In this document: piece by piece, positions 53,255 to 63,278 of the stretch
How positions within the stretch are numbered: the stretch's first letter is position 1
Layout: every line of letters begins with the position of its first letter
NCBI GenBank assembly: GCA_038757945.1
Contig: JBCDGJ010000003.1
Location: forward strand, 14,484 to 78,483
Direction of reading: 5' to 3'
From: CALHVX01 sp038757945
Lineage (GTDB): Bacteria > Pseudomonadota > Gammaproteobacteria > Pseudomonadales > Azotimanducaceae
Length of the DNA: 64,000 bases
Program-made: the position numbers and the translations under genes
The notes under the pieces: generated by a model
The model's input: only the letters and a program-made list of their open reading frames with translations
Databases searched by the model: none
What the model was told of the DNA's origin: nothing

Positions 53255-54781
53255 ATGAGTCTTCAGGTGGAGGTCCTAGCGTCGGGAGACCAGGAGAGCG
53301 TCTCACCGGCACCCGTGCCCATGACTTCGGACAGTCTCTCGATCGGCCGGAGCGACAAGAACGACATCACCCTCCCTGACCCGACCCGGGTTGTTTCCAA
53401 TCGCCATCTTTGCATCGAGAAGGTCGACGGCGAGTACATGCTCATCGACACGAGCACTAACGGCGTACGCCTGAACGGCGAAGCGATCGAGAAAGGGATC
53501 GGTATCCCGCTGGAGGACGGCGACGAGCTGCAGGTCGGCCACTACCGGCTGCGGATTGAACTGAGCAGTGCGGTCACCCCGCCCCCGCAGAACCCGCTGG
53601 ACGTATTCGGATCCGCCGGCGATGGGATCGCTGACCCATCGGAGCGCGGTCTCGAAGACATGACATCCGATCCGCTCGCGATGCTCGGCCAGCCGGGCAC
53701 AACTGAGCAGGAACCGCCTGCGAGCTCCGATCCGCTTGCCATGCTGGGCCAGCCGGGGCCCACCGCACAGGAGCCACCGGCTCCCGCCGACCCCTTCGTC
53801 TTCAGCGAGCCGGACCACGGCTCCGAGATTGCGCAGCACATGCCGATGCCGCGCGTGCAGGAGGATCCGAGTGCGCCGCCTGCGCCCGTTGAGCCCCAGG
53901 AAGATATCCCGGAAGCGCTGCGAGGGCTCATGGCGGCGGGCGCCCCGGCGCCAGCAGCGCAGCCCGCCGAACCGCCCGCACCACCTGCCGGAGGCGATCC
54001 GTTCGGGGCGCTGCCACCCGGATCGACCGATTCCAACCCAGCGGTAGCGCCGCCCGCGCCTGCTCCGGGATCGTTCACCACCGCGCAGACCCCAACCGCC
54101 ACGCCGCCGCCGGCGGTAACGGCGCAACCGGCAATGACACCGCCGCGCGCAGCAGCCCCGCAGCCGGCCGCGATGCCTCAGTACAGCGGAGCGCCGGGCG
54201 CGCATGGAGATCTGGCGCCACTGCTGGAGGGTCTCGGGCTGCGTCCGGATACACCCCTGAACGCACAGCAGCTGTTCGAGCTCGGTCGTGTGGTCGCGCT
54301 CCTGCTCGAAAGCTTTATCGGTGCGCTCGCCGTACGGAGCCGCTTCAAGGCGGAGTTCGGGGTGGCGCGAACGATGATCCAGAGCACCAAGAACAACCCC
54401 ATCAAGCTGTCGCAGTCCGCTGCTGAGGCACTCGAGCGGCTGTTCGTGACGCCCAGGCCGGGCTACCTGCCGGCGCTCGAGGCTGCCGAAGATGCCGTCT
54501 CGGATCTGGCCACGCACGAGCTGGCGATGTTTTCGGCGCTCAAGGCAACGAACCGTGCGATGCTCGAGCAGCTGGACCCGGATCGGCTGGCGGCGGACTT
54601 TCAGCGTCAGGCGCCTGCGCGGCTCGGCATCGGCGTGTTGAGCAAGTCGGCGTACTGGGATCAGTATCGAAGCTTCTTTGAGGGTACACTGCAGGACGCG
54701 GATCCGGTGCTGCATTTCTTCGCCGAGGGTTACGACCAGGCGGTGAAAGAGCTGGAGAAGGGGCAGTCAGGCGAATCCTGA
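53255..54781 (+). CDS. tagH: T6SS FHA-domain regulator (Fha1/TagH)
   Basis: A 508-residue protein. The FHA domain spans about residues 15-100, with SIGRSDKNDITLPD, VSNRHL and TSTNGVRLNG, and binds phospho-threonine. The middle (about 110-300) is Pro/Ala-rich and contains SDPLAMLGQPG twice, spaced about 18 residues. The C-terminal 200 residues form the TagH/VasC helical domain. In Pseudomonas Fha is phosphorylated by PpkA and dephosphorylated by PppA to switch the T6SS on or off. ATG 53255 is chosen by its GGAG site. It starts the second core-gene block. Confidence 0.92.
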   Translation: MSLQVEVLASGDQESVSPAPVPMTSDSLSIGRSDKNDITLPDPTRVVSNRHLCIEKVDGEYMLIDTSTNGVRLNGEAIEKGIGIPLEDGDELQVGHYRLRIELSSAVTPPPQNPLDVFGSAGDGIADPSERGLEDMTSDPLAMLGQPGTTEQEPPASSDPLAMLGQPGPTAQEPPAPADPFVFSEPDHGSEIAQHMPMPRVQEDPSAPPAPVEPQEDIPEALRGLMAAGAPAPAAQPAEPPAPPAGGDPFGALPPGSTDSNPAVAPPAPAPGSFTTAQTPTATPPPAVTAQPAMTPPRAAAPQPAAMPQYSGAPGAHGDLAPLLEGLGLRPDTPLNAQQLFELGRVVALLLESFIGALAVRSRFKAEFGVARTMIQSTKNNPIKLSQSAAEALERLFVTPRPGYLPALEAAEDAVSDLATHELAMFSALKATNRAMLEQLDPDRLAADFQRQAPARLGIGVLSKSAYWDQYRSFFEGTLQDADPVLHFFAEGYDQAVKELEKGQSGES

Positions 54782-54972
54782 TCCGGCCGGACCGTGGTGC
54801 CGGTGACCGCTGGGCAGAGACAGGCTGCTGAGTCGAGACCCACGGTAGCGCTGCTGCACTCCGCAGTACCACCACCAGCTGCGGCGTTGGTACAAACGGC
54901 AGCGACCTGGGAGTCGGGAACACGGGCCATGCATTCCCACTGTGCATAGGGCGCGTAGAAGAGGGGCGAAGG

Positions 54973-55506
54973 GTGCTTGGGCTGACTAGAATCGCGGCGC
55001 TGATGCGTCCTTTAACCGGTACCGTTGTTTTAGTTGCAGGTGTCTTTGCAGGCCTCGCGGGCTGCGCGAACCAGGCTGCCGAACCGCCTCCCAAACCTCT
55101 CGATACGCTCATCGCAGCGACGGACTCAATCAATCCGTCTGCGGCCGGGACGCCGCAGCGGGTGGACCTGATGATTTTCCAGCTCCGGGCCGCTACGGCA
55201 TTTACGGAAAGCCAGCTCACCGCGCTCTATCCGACTGTAGAACGTGCACGGAGCGCGCTCGGTGCAGATCTGCTGCAGACCCGTAAGCTGCAGATCGCCC
55301 CGGCGGTTGAGCAGCAAGTCGAGATTCAGCTTGATGATCAGGCACGCTACATTGGTGTCCTCGCCGCCTTCGAGCAGTTCGGACAGGCGCGCTGGAAAGA
55401 CATCGTCGAAGTCAGGGACGAGCAGTTGAAGGACAAGCTGCTGCTGCGCAGCCGGCAGCTGACGATCGCGCTCGATCGGCTCAGCGTCGAGCTGCGCCTG
55501 GATTGA
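54973..55506 (+). CDS. tssJ: T6SS outer-membrane lipoprotein TssJ
   Basis: A 177-residue lipoprotein from GTG 54973. The signal LTGTVVLVAGVFAGLAGC ends in a lipobox, with Cys at about residue 31. The mature domain is the TssJ beta-sandwich fold, with RVDLMIFQLRAATAFTESQLTALY and VEIQLDDQARYIGVLAAFEQF. It anchors TssM to the outer membrane. A 191-bp gap separates it from fha, with no gene seen there. It overlaps the tssK region by a few bases at most. Confidence 0.9.
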   Translation: MLGLTRIAALMRPLTGTVVLVAGVFAGLAGCANQAAEPPPKPLDTLIAATDSINPSAAGTPQRVDLMIFQLRAATAFTESQLTALYPTVERARSALGADLLQTRKLQIAPAVEQQVEIQLDDQARYIGVLAAFEQFGQARWKDIVEVRDEQLKDKLLLRSRQLTIALDRLSVELRLD

Positions 55507-55523
55507 TCGGTAAGAGAGGTACT

Positions 55524-56864
55524 GTGTCCACAAGGAGCAAAGTCGTCTGGTCCGAAGGTCTGTTCCTTCGCCCACAGCATTTCCAGCAGGAGCGGCGCTA
55601 CCTGGAACGGGTGGTCGATCAGCGCGTCAACGGGGTGCTGGAGTACGGCTGGGGGTTTGCCGGCATCGAGCTCGATCGTGATCTGCTCGCCATCGGCAAG
55701 ATCGGTCTGCAGTCGGCGGTTGGTGCCTTCCAGGACGGCACAGCCTTCAACATTCCGGTCGAGGACCTGGTGCCGACGCCCCTCGACGTGGACAGCGAGG
55801 TCAAGAACGAAATCGTCTACTGCTGCATCCCGGCGCTCACCGCCACGCAGCAGGAGATCTTCGTCGACGCGCCCGAGCATGGGCTGGTACGGCACTCGAT
55901 CCAGGAGGTCGACGTTCGCGATACGGCGAGCGGCATGGCCGAGAACAACGCGCTGATGCAGATTGCGGCGCTGAAGCCCGAGCTCCGGCTGCAGTCGCAG
56001 GTGCTGGAGGGCTACCATGCGCTGGCCATCGCTCATGTCGTCGAGAGCCGCTCCGACCGTCAGGTCGTGCTCGATGACAGCTTCATTCCCCCGGTCCTGT
56101 TCAGCAAGACCAGCCGCCGCCTCGAGAGCATCATCACGGACATTCGTGGGCTGCTTCAGCATCGCAGCCAGTCGTTGGCTGGCCGGGTCGTCGCCGACGG
56201 CAGCGGCGGCGCCGCACAGGTGGCAGACTTCCTGATGCTGCAGGCCATTAATCGCTTCACGCCTTTGATGGCCCATTTTGCGCAAGGTGAAGGTTCGCAT
56301 CCGGAAACCCTGTACCAGTACTGTCTGCAGATTGCCGGCGAGCTCGCGACCTTCACCAGCGACACGCGGGTGCCGCGGTTTTTTGAAAGCTACGATCACG
56401 ACGACCTGCGGCGGACCTTTGAAGATGTGTACCAGGACATCCGCACTGCGCTGAGCAAGGTCCAGGAAGAAACGGCGGTGACCATACCCCTCAAGGAGTA
56501 TGAGCAGCTGAACACCTTCACCGGCCATGTTGCCGACGCGTCGCTGCTCGACAACGCCAGCTTTGTGCTCGCCGTCGCCGCTGAGATTCCGCAGCAGCAG
56601 GTGGTCGAGCAGTTTCCGGCGCTTACGCGGCTTGCGTCCCAGGAAGGCATCAGCGACGTCGTCAGAAACGTGCTGCCCGGCATACCGCTGCGGGCCATGG
56701 CCGTGGCGCCGCGCCAGATTCCGTACCATGCGGGCAGTGTCTATTTTGAGCTCGAGACGCAGGATCCGCTGTGGGCGGGCCTGCAGAACACGCGGACCAT
56801 TGCCATTCATCTCGGCCGGAAGTTCCCCGGCCTGCGGCTCGAGCTCTGGGCGATAAGGCGCTAA
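55524..56864 (+). CDS. tssK: T6SS baseplate-membrane connector TssK
   Basis: A 446-residue VasE/ImpJ protein. VVWSEGLFLRPQHFQQERRYLE is the family hallmark near the N-terminus, and the end reads LRLELWAIRR. TssK trimers link the baseplate wedges to TssL and TssM in the membrane. The GTG at 55524 follows GAGAGG with good spacing; an in-frame start at 55503 overlaps tssJ and is less likely. It is three bases before tssL. Confidence 0.95.
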   Translation: MSTRSKVVWSEGLFLRPQHFQQERRYLERVVDQRVNGVLEYGWGFAGIELDRDLLAIGKIGLQSAVGAFQDGTAFNIPVEDLVPTPLDVDSEVKNEIVYCCIPALTATQQEIFVDAPEHGLVRHSIQEVDVRDTASGMAENNALMQIAALKPELRLQSQVLEGYHALAIAHVVESRSDRQVVLDDSFIPPVLFSKTSRRLESIITDIRGLLQHRSQSLAGRVVADGSGGAAQVADFLMLQAINRFTPLMAHFAQGEGSHPETLYQYCLQIAGELATFTSDTRVPRFFESYDHDDLRRTFEDVYQDIRTALSKVQEETAVTIPLKEYEQLNTFTGHVADASLLDNASFVLAVAAEIPQQQVVEQFPALTRLASQEGISDVVRNVLPGIPLRAMAVAPRQIPYHAGSVYFELETQDPLWAGLQNTRTIAIHLGRKFPGLRLELWAIRR

Positions 56865-56867
56865 GCA

Positions 56868-58163
56868 ATGTCTGATAACGATCCGTTTGCCGATCGCGAG
56901 GGTACGGTCATCAAGCCGAGCCCTCGGGGCGCAACGCGGATGTCCCGTGCACGGGTTCCCAGCGCGGCCCCTGATGTCACGCTGCCCGGCGAGATTGCGA
57001 GCTCCGGCGCGAATCCGGTGCTGGCTGCCGCCACGTCGTTGCTGACGATCGCAAGCCAGCTGCGGCGGACGCCGCAGTATGATGACACGGTGGGGCTGTT
57101 CACCAAGCTGAGCGCCGCGATCAAGCAGTTCGAAGCCGACCTGGCCAGCCAACGGTACCCGCCGCAGTCCATCTCGATTGCGCGCTATGTCCTCTGCGGT
57201 TTTCTCGATGAGGCGATCCTCAATACGCCCTGGGGCAGTCAGAGCGGCTGGAGCGCCCGGTCGCTGCTGGCGGAGTTCCACAACGAGGTCTACGCCGGTG
57301 AGAAGATCTTTGAGCTGCTGGAACGGATGTCGACGGATCCAGCTCAGCAGATCGATCTGATCGAGCTGATCTACGTGTGTATCTCCCTTGGCTTTCAGGG
57401 CCGCTACCGGCAGACGGCTGAGGGCATGCAGCGGCTCGAGCAGATCCGCCTGGATACTTATGCGCTGATCGCCAGATACCGTGGCCCACGGGAACGCGAT
57501 CTGTCCCCACACTGGCAGGGGGTCAGCGATCAACGACCGGGGCTCGTGAAGTACGTACCCTGGTGGGTCGTCGGATCTGTTGCTCTTGGCCTCTTGATCG
57601 TCGGCTTCATCCTGCTGCTGCGGACGCTGAACGTCGCTTCGGATCCGGTGGTGAGCACTATTGCAGCGCTCGGTCGTGACCTTCCTGCGGTGAGCGACGG
57701 CCGGAGCGAACCGGTCGTGTTTCGGCGCAGCACCCTGTCAGAGCTGTTAATTGATGACATCGACCGTGGTCTGATCGATGCCGGCACGGATCCACAGTCA
57801 GTGATCCTGCGGGGCCTGTTCCCCTCGGCGTCCGCAACCGTTGGCGACGAGCATGCATCGCTGCTCAGGCGGATTGCCGATGCCCTTGCTGCGGAGCCCG
57901 GTACGGTGGTGATCTCCGGGCACACGGACAACGTACCGATTCGAACGTTGCGATTCCCTTCCAACTGGGATCTGTCGCGAGAGCGTGCGGAAGCGGTCAT
58001 GCTGGCGCTGCAGTCGTTCGGTGTGGACGCGGTCCGCATGACGGCCGAGCCCCGAGCTGATTCCGACCCCCTGTGTGACACCTGTGATCAGAACGATCCG
58101 CAGACCCGTGAAAGCAACCGCCGGGTAGAGATCCTGCTCAAGGCCGGCGTGTCGCGCCTATGA
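56868..58163 (+). CDS. tssL: T6SS membrane protein TssL (DotU domain with OmpA-like C-terminus)
   Basis: A 431-residue protein. The cytosolic DotU domain contains YVLCGFLDEAILNTPWG and SLLAEFHNEVYAGEKIFELLERM. One membrane span lies at about 232-253 (WWVVGSVALGLLIVGFILLL). The periplasmic part ends in an OmpA/MotB peptidoglycan-binding domain with GHTDNVPIRT (from about 351) and NWDLSRERAEAV. This is the evolved TssL type that anchors itself to the cell wall. Its stop overlaps the tssM start (ATGA). Confidence 0.96.
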   Translation: MSDNDPFADREGTVIKPSPRGATRMSRARVPSAAPDVTLPGEIASSGANPVLAAATSLLTIASQLRRTPQYDDTVGLFTKLSAAIKQFEADLASQRYPPQSISIARYVLCGFLDEAILNTPWGSQSGWSARSLLAEFHNEVYAGEKIFELLERMSTDPAQQIDLIELIYVCISLGFQGRYRQTAEGMQRLEQIRLDTYALIARYRGPRERDLSPHWQGVSDQRPGLVKYVPWWVVGSVALGLLIVGFILLLRTLNVASDPVVSTIAALGRDLPAVSDGRSEPVVFRRSTLSELLIDDIDRGLIDAGTDPQSVILRGLFPSASATVGDEHASLLRRIADALAAEPGTVVISGHTDNVPIRTLRFPSNWDLSRERAEAVMLALQSFGVDAVRMTAEPRADSDPLCDTCDQNDPQTRESNRRVEILLKAGVSRL

Positions 58164-61100
58164 AACTACTGGGCTTCTTCAGGAACCGCTGGTTTATCGC
58201 CGCGCTGGGGCTGACCGGCCTCTCACTGTTCATCTGGTTCCTCGGTCCGCTGTTCGGTTTTGCCGACAGCCGCCCGCTTGAACCAGCCATCAACCGTTCG
58301 TTCACGATCCTCGCCATCGTGGTGCTCTGGCTGATCACTGCGCTCATCAGACAGGTACGCAGCCAGAGCGCGTCGAATGCGATCGCCGCGGACCTTGCGG
58401 AACCGGCTGCACCGGCGCCCGGTTCCGGGGCGGAGGAGAACGAAGCGATGCGGCGCCGCTTCGAAGAGGCGATCGCAACGCTCAAACGAACCCGGGGCAA
58501 GCGTGGGCGGTTGAACCTGTACGAGTTGCCGTGGTACGTGATCATCGGTCCGCCTGGAACCGGCAAAACGACGGCCATCCAGAACTCAGGACTCCGCTTT
58601 CCGCTGAAGGGCAACGGCCAGGATGCCATCCAGGGCGTGGGCGGCACCCGGAACTGCGACTGGTGGTTTACCGATGAAGCCATCCTGCTGGATACAGCCG
58701 GTCGCTACGTCACTCAGGATAGCGATGCCGGAGCTGACCGTCGGGAGTGGTTTACCTTTCTCGACCAGCTCAAGCGGCACCGGAAACGGCGGCCCATCAA
58801 TGGTGTACTGCTGGCAATCAGCGTCGCCGACGTCATGCAGCTGAATGCCTCCGGGCGGGATGCGCACGTCGATGCGCTCCGGCAACGCATTCAGGAACTG
58901 TACGAGCGCTGCGGCATGCGCGTTCCGATCTACGTGATGCTGACGAAGTGCGATCTCATCGCCGGATTCGTTGAGTTCTTTGGCGATCTGTCGCGGGAGC
59001 AGCGGGAGCAGGTCTGGGGAACCACCTTTCCGTTGGGCGAATCCGGCGACGTGAATCCGCTGGCGGGCTTCGACGTGGAGTTTGACCTGCTGATTGATCG
59101 TCTCAACGCGCAGGTGCTCGATCGGATCCATCAGGAACGGGATCCGATGCGCCGCGCGGCGATCTACGACTTCCCCGCTCAGGTAGCGAACGTCAAGCCG
59201 TTGCTCAGCAGTTTCCTCACCGCGGTGTTCCGCGGTAGCTCCTACGAGACCAACGCCCTTGTTCGAGGCGTCTACCTGACCAGCGGAACGCAGGAAGGGT
59301 CGCCGATCGATCGCCTGATGGGCAACGTTTCGCGCAACTTCGGCATGAACATCCAGTCGCTGCCCGCGTTCCATGGCGAGGGCCGCAGCTACTTCGTCGG
59401 GCGCCTGCTGCGCGATCTCGTCTTTCAGGAGGCGGGCCTCGCCGGAACGAACAGAAAGGCCGAACGCCGATTGGCGCTCTTACAGTCCGCGCTGTACGCG
59501 GGCACTGCGCTGGTAGTGCTTGCCGTCTTCGGCGCCTGGGCAGTCAGCTACTTCGGTAACCAGCAACTGATCGCAGATACCGATGTTGCCGTGTCGAGCA
59601 TCGATGAGCAGCTTGAGGGGCTCGATGGCACGGCGGATCTGATGCGTGATCTGGTGCCGACGCTCACCGCCATCCGCATGCTGCCCGGCGGCTTTGCTGA
59701 TCAGCAGGCCGAGCAGGGCCCACCGCTCACGCTCGGGCTCGGCCTGTATCAGGGTGAGAAGATGGGCGGGCAGGCCACGATCGCGTACCGGCGCATGCTG
59801 GTCGAACAGCTGTTGCCGAGGCTGATGCTGCAGCTGGAAACGCGCCTGCGCAGCAGTGCCAACGAACCGGATGTCGCCTACGAGTCGCTGAAGCGCTACC
59901 TGATGCTGGACTCCGTCGAGCACTACGCCGCCGCGCCGATCGTGAGCTGGTTTGCGGTCATCGCCCGTGATCTCGCGCGCTCGTACTCGCAGCCGGCGGC
60001 CGATGAGTTCATGACTCACGTACAGGCCCTGTTCGAGCGTCGCCCCGAGCCGCTGCCGCTACCGCTCGACGATGCTCTGATCGCTCAGGTTCGCGCGCAG
60101 CTGCAGCGGATTCCGCCGGCCGAACGTGCCTACGGGCGTTTGAAGTATGCGGATACGGGAGACATTCTCGGCTTCAGCGTGGCTGAAGCAGCCGGACCGG
60201 ATGGGCGGCTGGTGTTCGTGCGGCGCAGCGGTGCTTCACTGAATGAGCGGTTGCCGGCGCTGTATACGCCGCAGGGCTACCAGCAGGTGTTCCTGCCGCA
60301 GAGCCTGAAGATCGCGTCCACCATGCTCGATGAGAGCTGGGTGCTGGGGCAGGACGTGCCGCTCGATGCCGGCCTTGCCGAGCGGGTCAAGGAACGGTAT
60401 TTCGACGACTATGTTGCGGTCTTTGACGAGCTGCTGCGCGATCTGACGCTGGCCCCCTTCGGTGAGCCGCGTCAGGCGACCCGCATCCTCCGTTCGCTGA
60501 CGAACACGCCTTCACCCCTGACCCAGCTGATCGACGGGCTGAACGAGGCCACGGATCTCGAAGCGCCAGCCTTGGGTATTGACGTGCCGGGTGCGGGTGC
60601 GGGCGCCGCCGCCGCGGAAGCGAGCTCGGAGCTCTCCGGCATCCTCAGTCGCAGCTCGGCGGGTCGAGCGGCCCAGCGTATGCTCGGCAGCCTTGGACGG
60701 ATCGAAGAGCGCTTCGGGCGGTTGCGCAGGCTGTCATCGAGCGGAGATGGCCAGACACCGCTTGCGCCGCTGCTCGAGCTGTTGCGGGAACTGTATGAGT
60801 TCATGACGCTGGTCGACAGCCAGCAGAACCAGGGCGGCGTACCGCCGCATGTGGCTCGACAGGGAGAAGCGACCATCAGAGCCATTCAGTCCGAGGCCGA
60901 TGGGCAGATCGGCATTCTGCGTTCGGTGCTGTCGTCAGCTGCGGAACAGTCCTCGGGTATCGCGTTTGGTGGCATCAGCGCTTATCTGGACAACGAGTGG
61001 AATGGCCGCCCGGCACGATTCTGCCGCGACGCTATTGCTGGACGTTATCCCATCGCGCGCAACAGCACGCAGAGCATCCGGCTGCAGGACTTTGCCGTTT

Positions 61101-61678
61101 TCTTTGGTCCAAACGGCATCATGGACCAGTTCTTCAACGACTACCTGAAACCCTACGTGGATACCTCCAGCCGGCCCTGGCGGTTGCGTGATGCCGGCAA
61201 GGGTTTCAGCCTGAGCAGCAGCACCATGCGCCAGTTCGAGCGCGCCAGCGCGATTCGGGAAGTGTTCTTCACCACCGGCGCGACGCCCGAAGTGCAGTTT
61301 GATCTGGTTCCGTTGAGCATGGATACGTCGCTGTCGCAGTTCCAGCTGTCGCTCGACGGGCAACGCATTTCCTACAGCTTCGGCCCGAAGCTCAGCGAGA
61401 GCCTCAAGTGGCCCGGTCCCGAAGGCAGCGGTGAAGTCCGCGTGCAGATGACGCCACCTGGGCCAAGCGGGCGCACGATGGTTCGTCAGCGGGGTCCCTG
61501 GGCCTGGTTCCGGGTGCTTCAGGATGCGGGCATCCGGCCTACCGGACGCCCGGAGACCTATCGCGTCGATTTCAATATCGACAACCGCAGGGTGAGCTAT
61601 GAGCTCATTGCACGGAGCGCGTTCAATCCGTTTCAGATGGACGCGCTGAGCCAGTTTGTATGTCCAACGAAGATGTAG
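58160..61678 (+). CDS. tssM: T6SS inner-membrane protein TssM (IcmF)
   Basis: An 1172-residue IcmF-type protein. Two N-terminal membrane spans (about 10-32 and 48-65) and a third near 443-466 bracket the cytosolic NTPase-like domain, which has an intact Walker A GPPGTGKTT (130-138) and NCDWWFTDEAILLDTAGRY. The long periplasmic part ends in the VRVQMTPPGPSGRTM and PWAWFRVLQDAG region that binds TssJ. TssM spans the envelope with TssJ and TssL. Its 3' end overlaps tagF by 19 bp. Confidence 0.96.
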   Translation: MKLLGFFRNRWFIAALGLTGLSLFIWFLGPLFGFADSRPLEPAINRSFTILAIVVLWLITALIRQVRSQSASNAIAADLAEPAAPAPGSGAEENEAMRRRFEEAIATLKRTRGKRGRLNLYELPWYVIIGPPGTGKTTAIQNSGLRFPLKGNGQDAIQGVGGTRNCDWWFTDEAILLDTAGRYVTQDSDAGADRREWFTFLDQLKRHRKRRPINGVLLAISVADVMQLNASGRDAHVDALRQRIQELYERCGMRVPIYVMLTKCDLIAGFVEFFGDLSREQREQVWGTTFPLGESGDVNPLAGFDVEFDLLIDRLNAQVLDRIHQERDPMRRAAIYDFPAQVANVKPLLSSFLTAVFRGSSYETNALVRGVYLTSGTQEGSPIDRLMGNVSRNFGMNIQSLPAFHGEGRSYFVGRLLRDLVFQEAGLAGTNRKAERRLALLQSALYAGTALVVLAVFGAWAVSYFGNQQLIADTDVAVSSIDEQLEGLDGTADLMRDLVPTLTAIRMLPGGFADQQAEQGPPLTLGLGLYQGEKMGGQATIAYRRMLVEQLLPRLMLQLETRLRSSANEPDVAYESLKRYLMLDSVEHYAAAPIVSWFAVIARDLARSYSQPAADEFMTHVQALFERRPEPLPLPLDDALIAQVRAQLQRIPPAERAYGRLKYADTGDILGFSVAEAAGPDGRLVFVRRSGASLNERLPALYTPQGYQQVFLPQSLKIASTMLDESWVLGQDVPLDAGLAERVKERYFDDYVAVFDELLRDLTLAPFGEPRQATRILRSLTNTPSPLTQLIDGLNEATDLEAPALGIDVPGAGAGAAAAEASSELSGILSRSSAGRAAQRMLGSLGRIEERFGRLRRLSSSGDGQTPLAPLLELLRELYEFMTLVDSQQNQGGVPPHVARQGEATIRAIQSEADGQIGILRSVLSSAAEQSSGIAFGGISAYLDNEWNGRPARFCRDAIAGRYPIARNSTQSIRLQDFAVFFGPNGIMDQFFNDYLKPYVDTSSRPWRLRDAGKGFSLSSSTMRQFERASAIREVFFTTGATPEVQFDLVPLSMDTSLSQFQLSLDGQRISYSFGPKLSESLKWPGPEGSGEVRVQMTPPGPSGRTMVRQRGPWAWFRVLQDAGIRPTGRPETYRVDFNIDNRRVSYELIARSAFNPFQMDALSQFVCPTKM

Positions 61679-62385
61679 TCGAAAGTTCCGCAGGGTTTTA
61701 CGGAAAGCTACCCAGCAAGGGGGATTTCGTCCGTCGCAATCTGCCGCCGTCGCTGGTCGAAGACTGCGATAGCTGGCTGCAGCAGGCGATGGTTGCCAGC
61801 CGTGAGCGTCTTGGTGATCGCTGGCTCGACACCTACCTGACCAGCCCGATATGGCGGTTCGTACTCGGGCCCGATTGCCTGGGTTCGGAGGCCTGGTGTG
61901 GCGCCATCATGCCCAGCGTCGATCGGGTCAACCGCTACTTTCCGCTGCTTATTGCCTGCCCGGTGCGGGAGGACGTCAACGCGTTTCGTCTCAAAGCACG
62001 TAACGAGGCTTTCTTCAGCGCTTGCGAAGAGCTGCTGATAACCGCACTGGACGATGACGAGCTGGATCTCGAGACCTTTACCACCGACGTTGCCGCGCTC
62101 AGCCTCCTGGACCGCGACGATAGCGAGAGCCTGGTGCTGGATGCCGGTAACAGTGGATCCGAGATTCTGCTGGCCGATGGCCTGGCGTCGGAAATGAACG
62201 AACTGCTGCTCGATCACGTTTACCGCCAGCGTATGCCCGGCTGCTCGCTCTGGTGGTCCGCCGTTGACGGTGTCAGGCAGCGGCTGTTCCTGTTCCACGG
62301 GATGCCGGACGCCGCGCACTACACAACGCTGCTGACCGGCACCCTTGCGGCCCCCGAAGAGACGCACGATGAGTCGATCAGCTGA
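61660..62385 (+). CDS. tagF: T6SS accessory protein TagF
   Basis: A 241-residue protein of the TagF/BMA_A0400 family. FYGKLPSKGDFVRRNLPPSLVEDCDSWLQ at the N-terminus is diagnostic, followed by PIWRFVLGPDCLGSEAWCGAIMPSVDRVNRYFPLLI. In Pseudomonas TagF represses T6SS post-translationally, acting through Fha. It is encoded between tssM and pppA, the usual neighbourhood. Start ATG 61660 lies inside the tssM 3' end. Confidence 0.92.
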   Translation: MSNEDVVESSAGFYGKLPSKGDFVRRNLPPSLVEDCDSWLQQAMVASRERLGDRWLDTYLTSPIWRFVLGPDCLGSEAWCGAIMPSVDRVNRYFPLLIACPVREDVNAFRLKARNEAFFSACEELLITALDDDELDLETFTTDVAALSLLDRDDSESLVLDAGNSGSEILLADGLASEMNELLLDHVYRQRMPGCSLWWSAVDGVRQRLFLFHGMPDAAHYTTLLTGTLAAPEETHDESIS

Positions 62386-62458
62386 TCCGGCTGGCCACGG
62401 CTGTCGGTTGGCGGCGCGACCTGTTCTGCCCGCAGGCCGAGCGTAAATTGGTGATCCT

Positions 62459-63247
62459 GTGACTCGCTACGCTGCGCTGACGGATCCGGGTAACCAGCTG
62501 ACCCATAACGAGGACGCTGTTGCGAGCGACGTTCAGCGGGGCTTGTGGATGGTGGCGGACGGCATGGGCGGGCACGCTGCCGGCGAGGTGGCCTCTGAGA
62601 TAGCGACCACGACCATCCTTGAGCGCTACTCTGAGAACGGTTCGCTGCTCGATGCGATCCGCAGTGCGCATCAGGCCATCGTCAGCGCCTCGAGCACTAA
62701 CCCTGAGCGCCAGGGCATGGGCTCGACCATCGTTGCGCTCGCGGTCAGCAACGAGCATGCGACCATCGCCTGGGTTGGCGACAGCCGCGCTTATCTATGG
62801 CGCAAGGCCCAGCTCACCCAGCTGTCGAGGGATCATTCGGTGCTGCAGGAACTCATTGATGCCGGACGGGTCAGCGAGAAGAGCGCTCGAGAGCATCCGA
62901 AGCGAAACATGATCACTCAGGTGCTTGGCCATGGGAATCCGCAGACGGCAAGGGAGCAGCTTGCCCTCGATCCCGGTGACTGGCTGCTGTTGTGCAGCGA
63001 TGGGCTGACGGATGTCCTGAACGATGAGCAGATTGCCAGGGTGCTGAAGGACAACCGGGATCCCGAACGCGGCGCTCAGGCGTTGATCGATGCCGTGCGC
63101 AGCCAGAAGCCCCGGGACAATGTCTCTGTCGTGCTCGTCGAGCCGCTCGCCCGGCCGAGCCGCCTGGGCGTAGGCTTCTGGAAGGGCTGGATGATGCTGG
63201 CGCTGGCAGCTGCCTTCGCTGGCGCCTGGCTATGGTGGCGCGGCTGA
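62459..63247 (+). CDS. pppA: T6SS-associated PP2C Ser/Thr phosphatase PppA
   Basis: A 262-residue metal-dependent phosphatase. The PP2C motifs are present: NEDAV near the start, VADGMGGHAAGEVAS, GMGSTIVAL, WVGDSRAYLW, LSRDHSVLQ and LLCSDGLTDVL, with the late metal Asp in KPRDNVSVVLVE. A C-terminal membrane helix (MMLALAAAFAGAWLWW) tethers it to the inner membrane. It should dephosphorylate Fha and oppose a PpkA-type kinase. It starts at GTG 62459. No kinase gene adjoins it. Confidence 0.93.
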   Translation: MTRYAALTDPGNQLTHNEDAVASDVQRGLWMVADGMGGHAAGEVASEIATTTILERYSENGSLLDAIRSAHQAIVSASSTNPERQGMGSTIVALAVSNEHATIAWVGDSRAYLWRKAQLTQLSRDHSVLQELIDAGRVSEKSAREHPKRNMITQVLGHGNPQTAREQLALDPGDWLLLCSDGLTDVLNDEQIARVLKDNRDPERGAQALIDAVRSQKPRDNVSVVLVEPLARPSRLGVGFWKGWMMLALAAAFAGAWLWWRG

Positions 63248-63278
63248 GAAGCCTGGTCGGGTTTCCCGCCCGGCGCTA

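Noticed and set aside
53303..54715. Minus-strand frame of 470 codons
   Set aside because: Antisense to the fha gene; Arg/Gly-rich low-complexity translation arises from its Pro/Ala-rich coding.
55347..57533. Long minus-strand open frame of 728 codons
   Set aside because: It is antisense to tssK and tssL and has no recognisable domain; third-position GC creates long shadows here.
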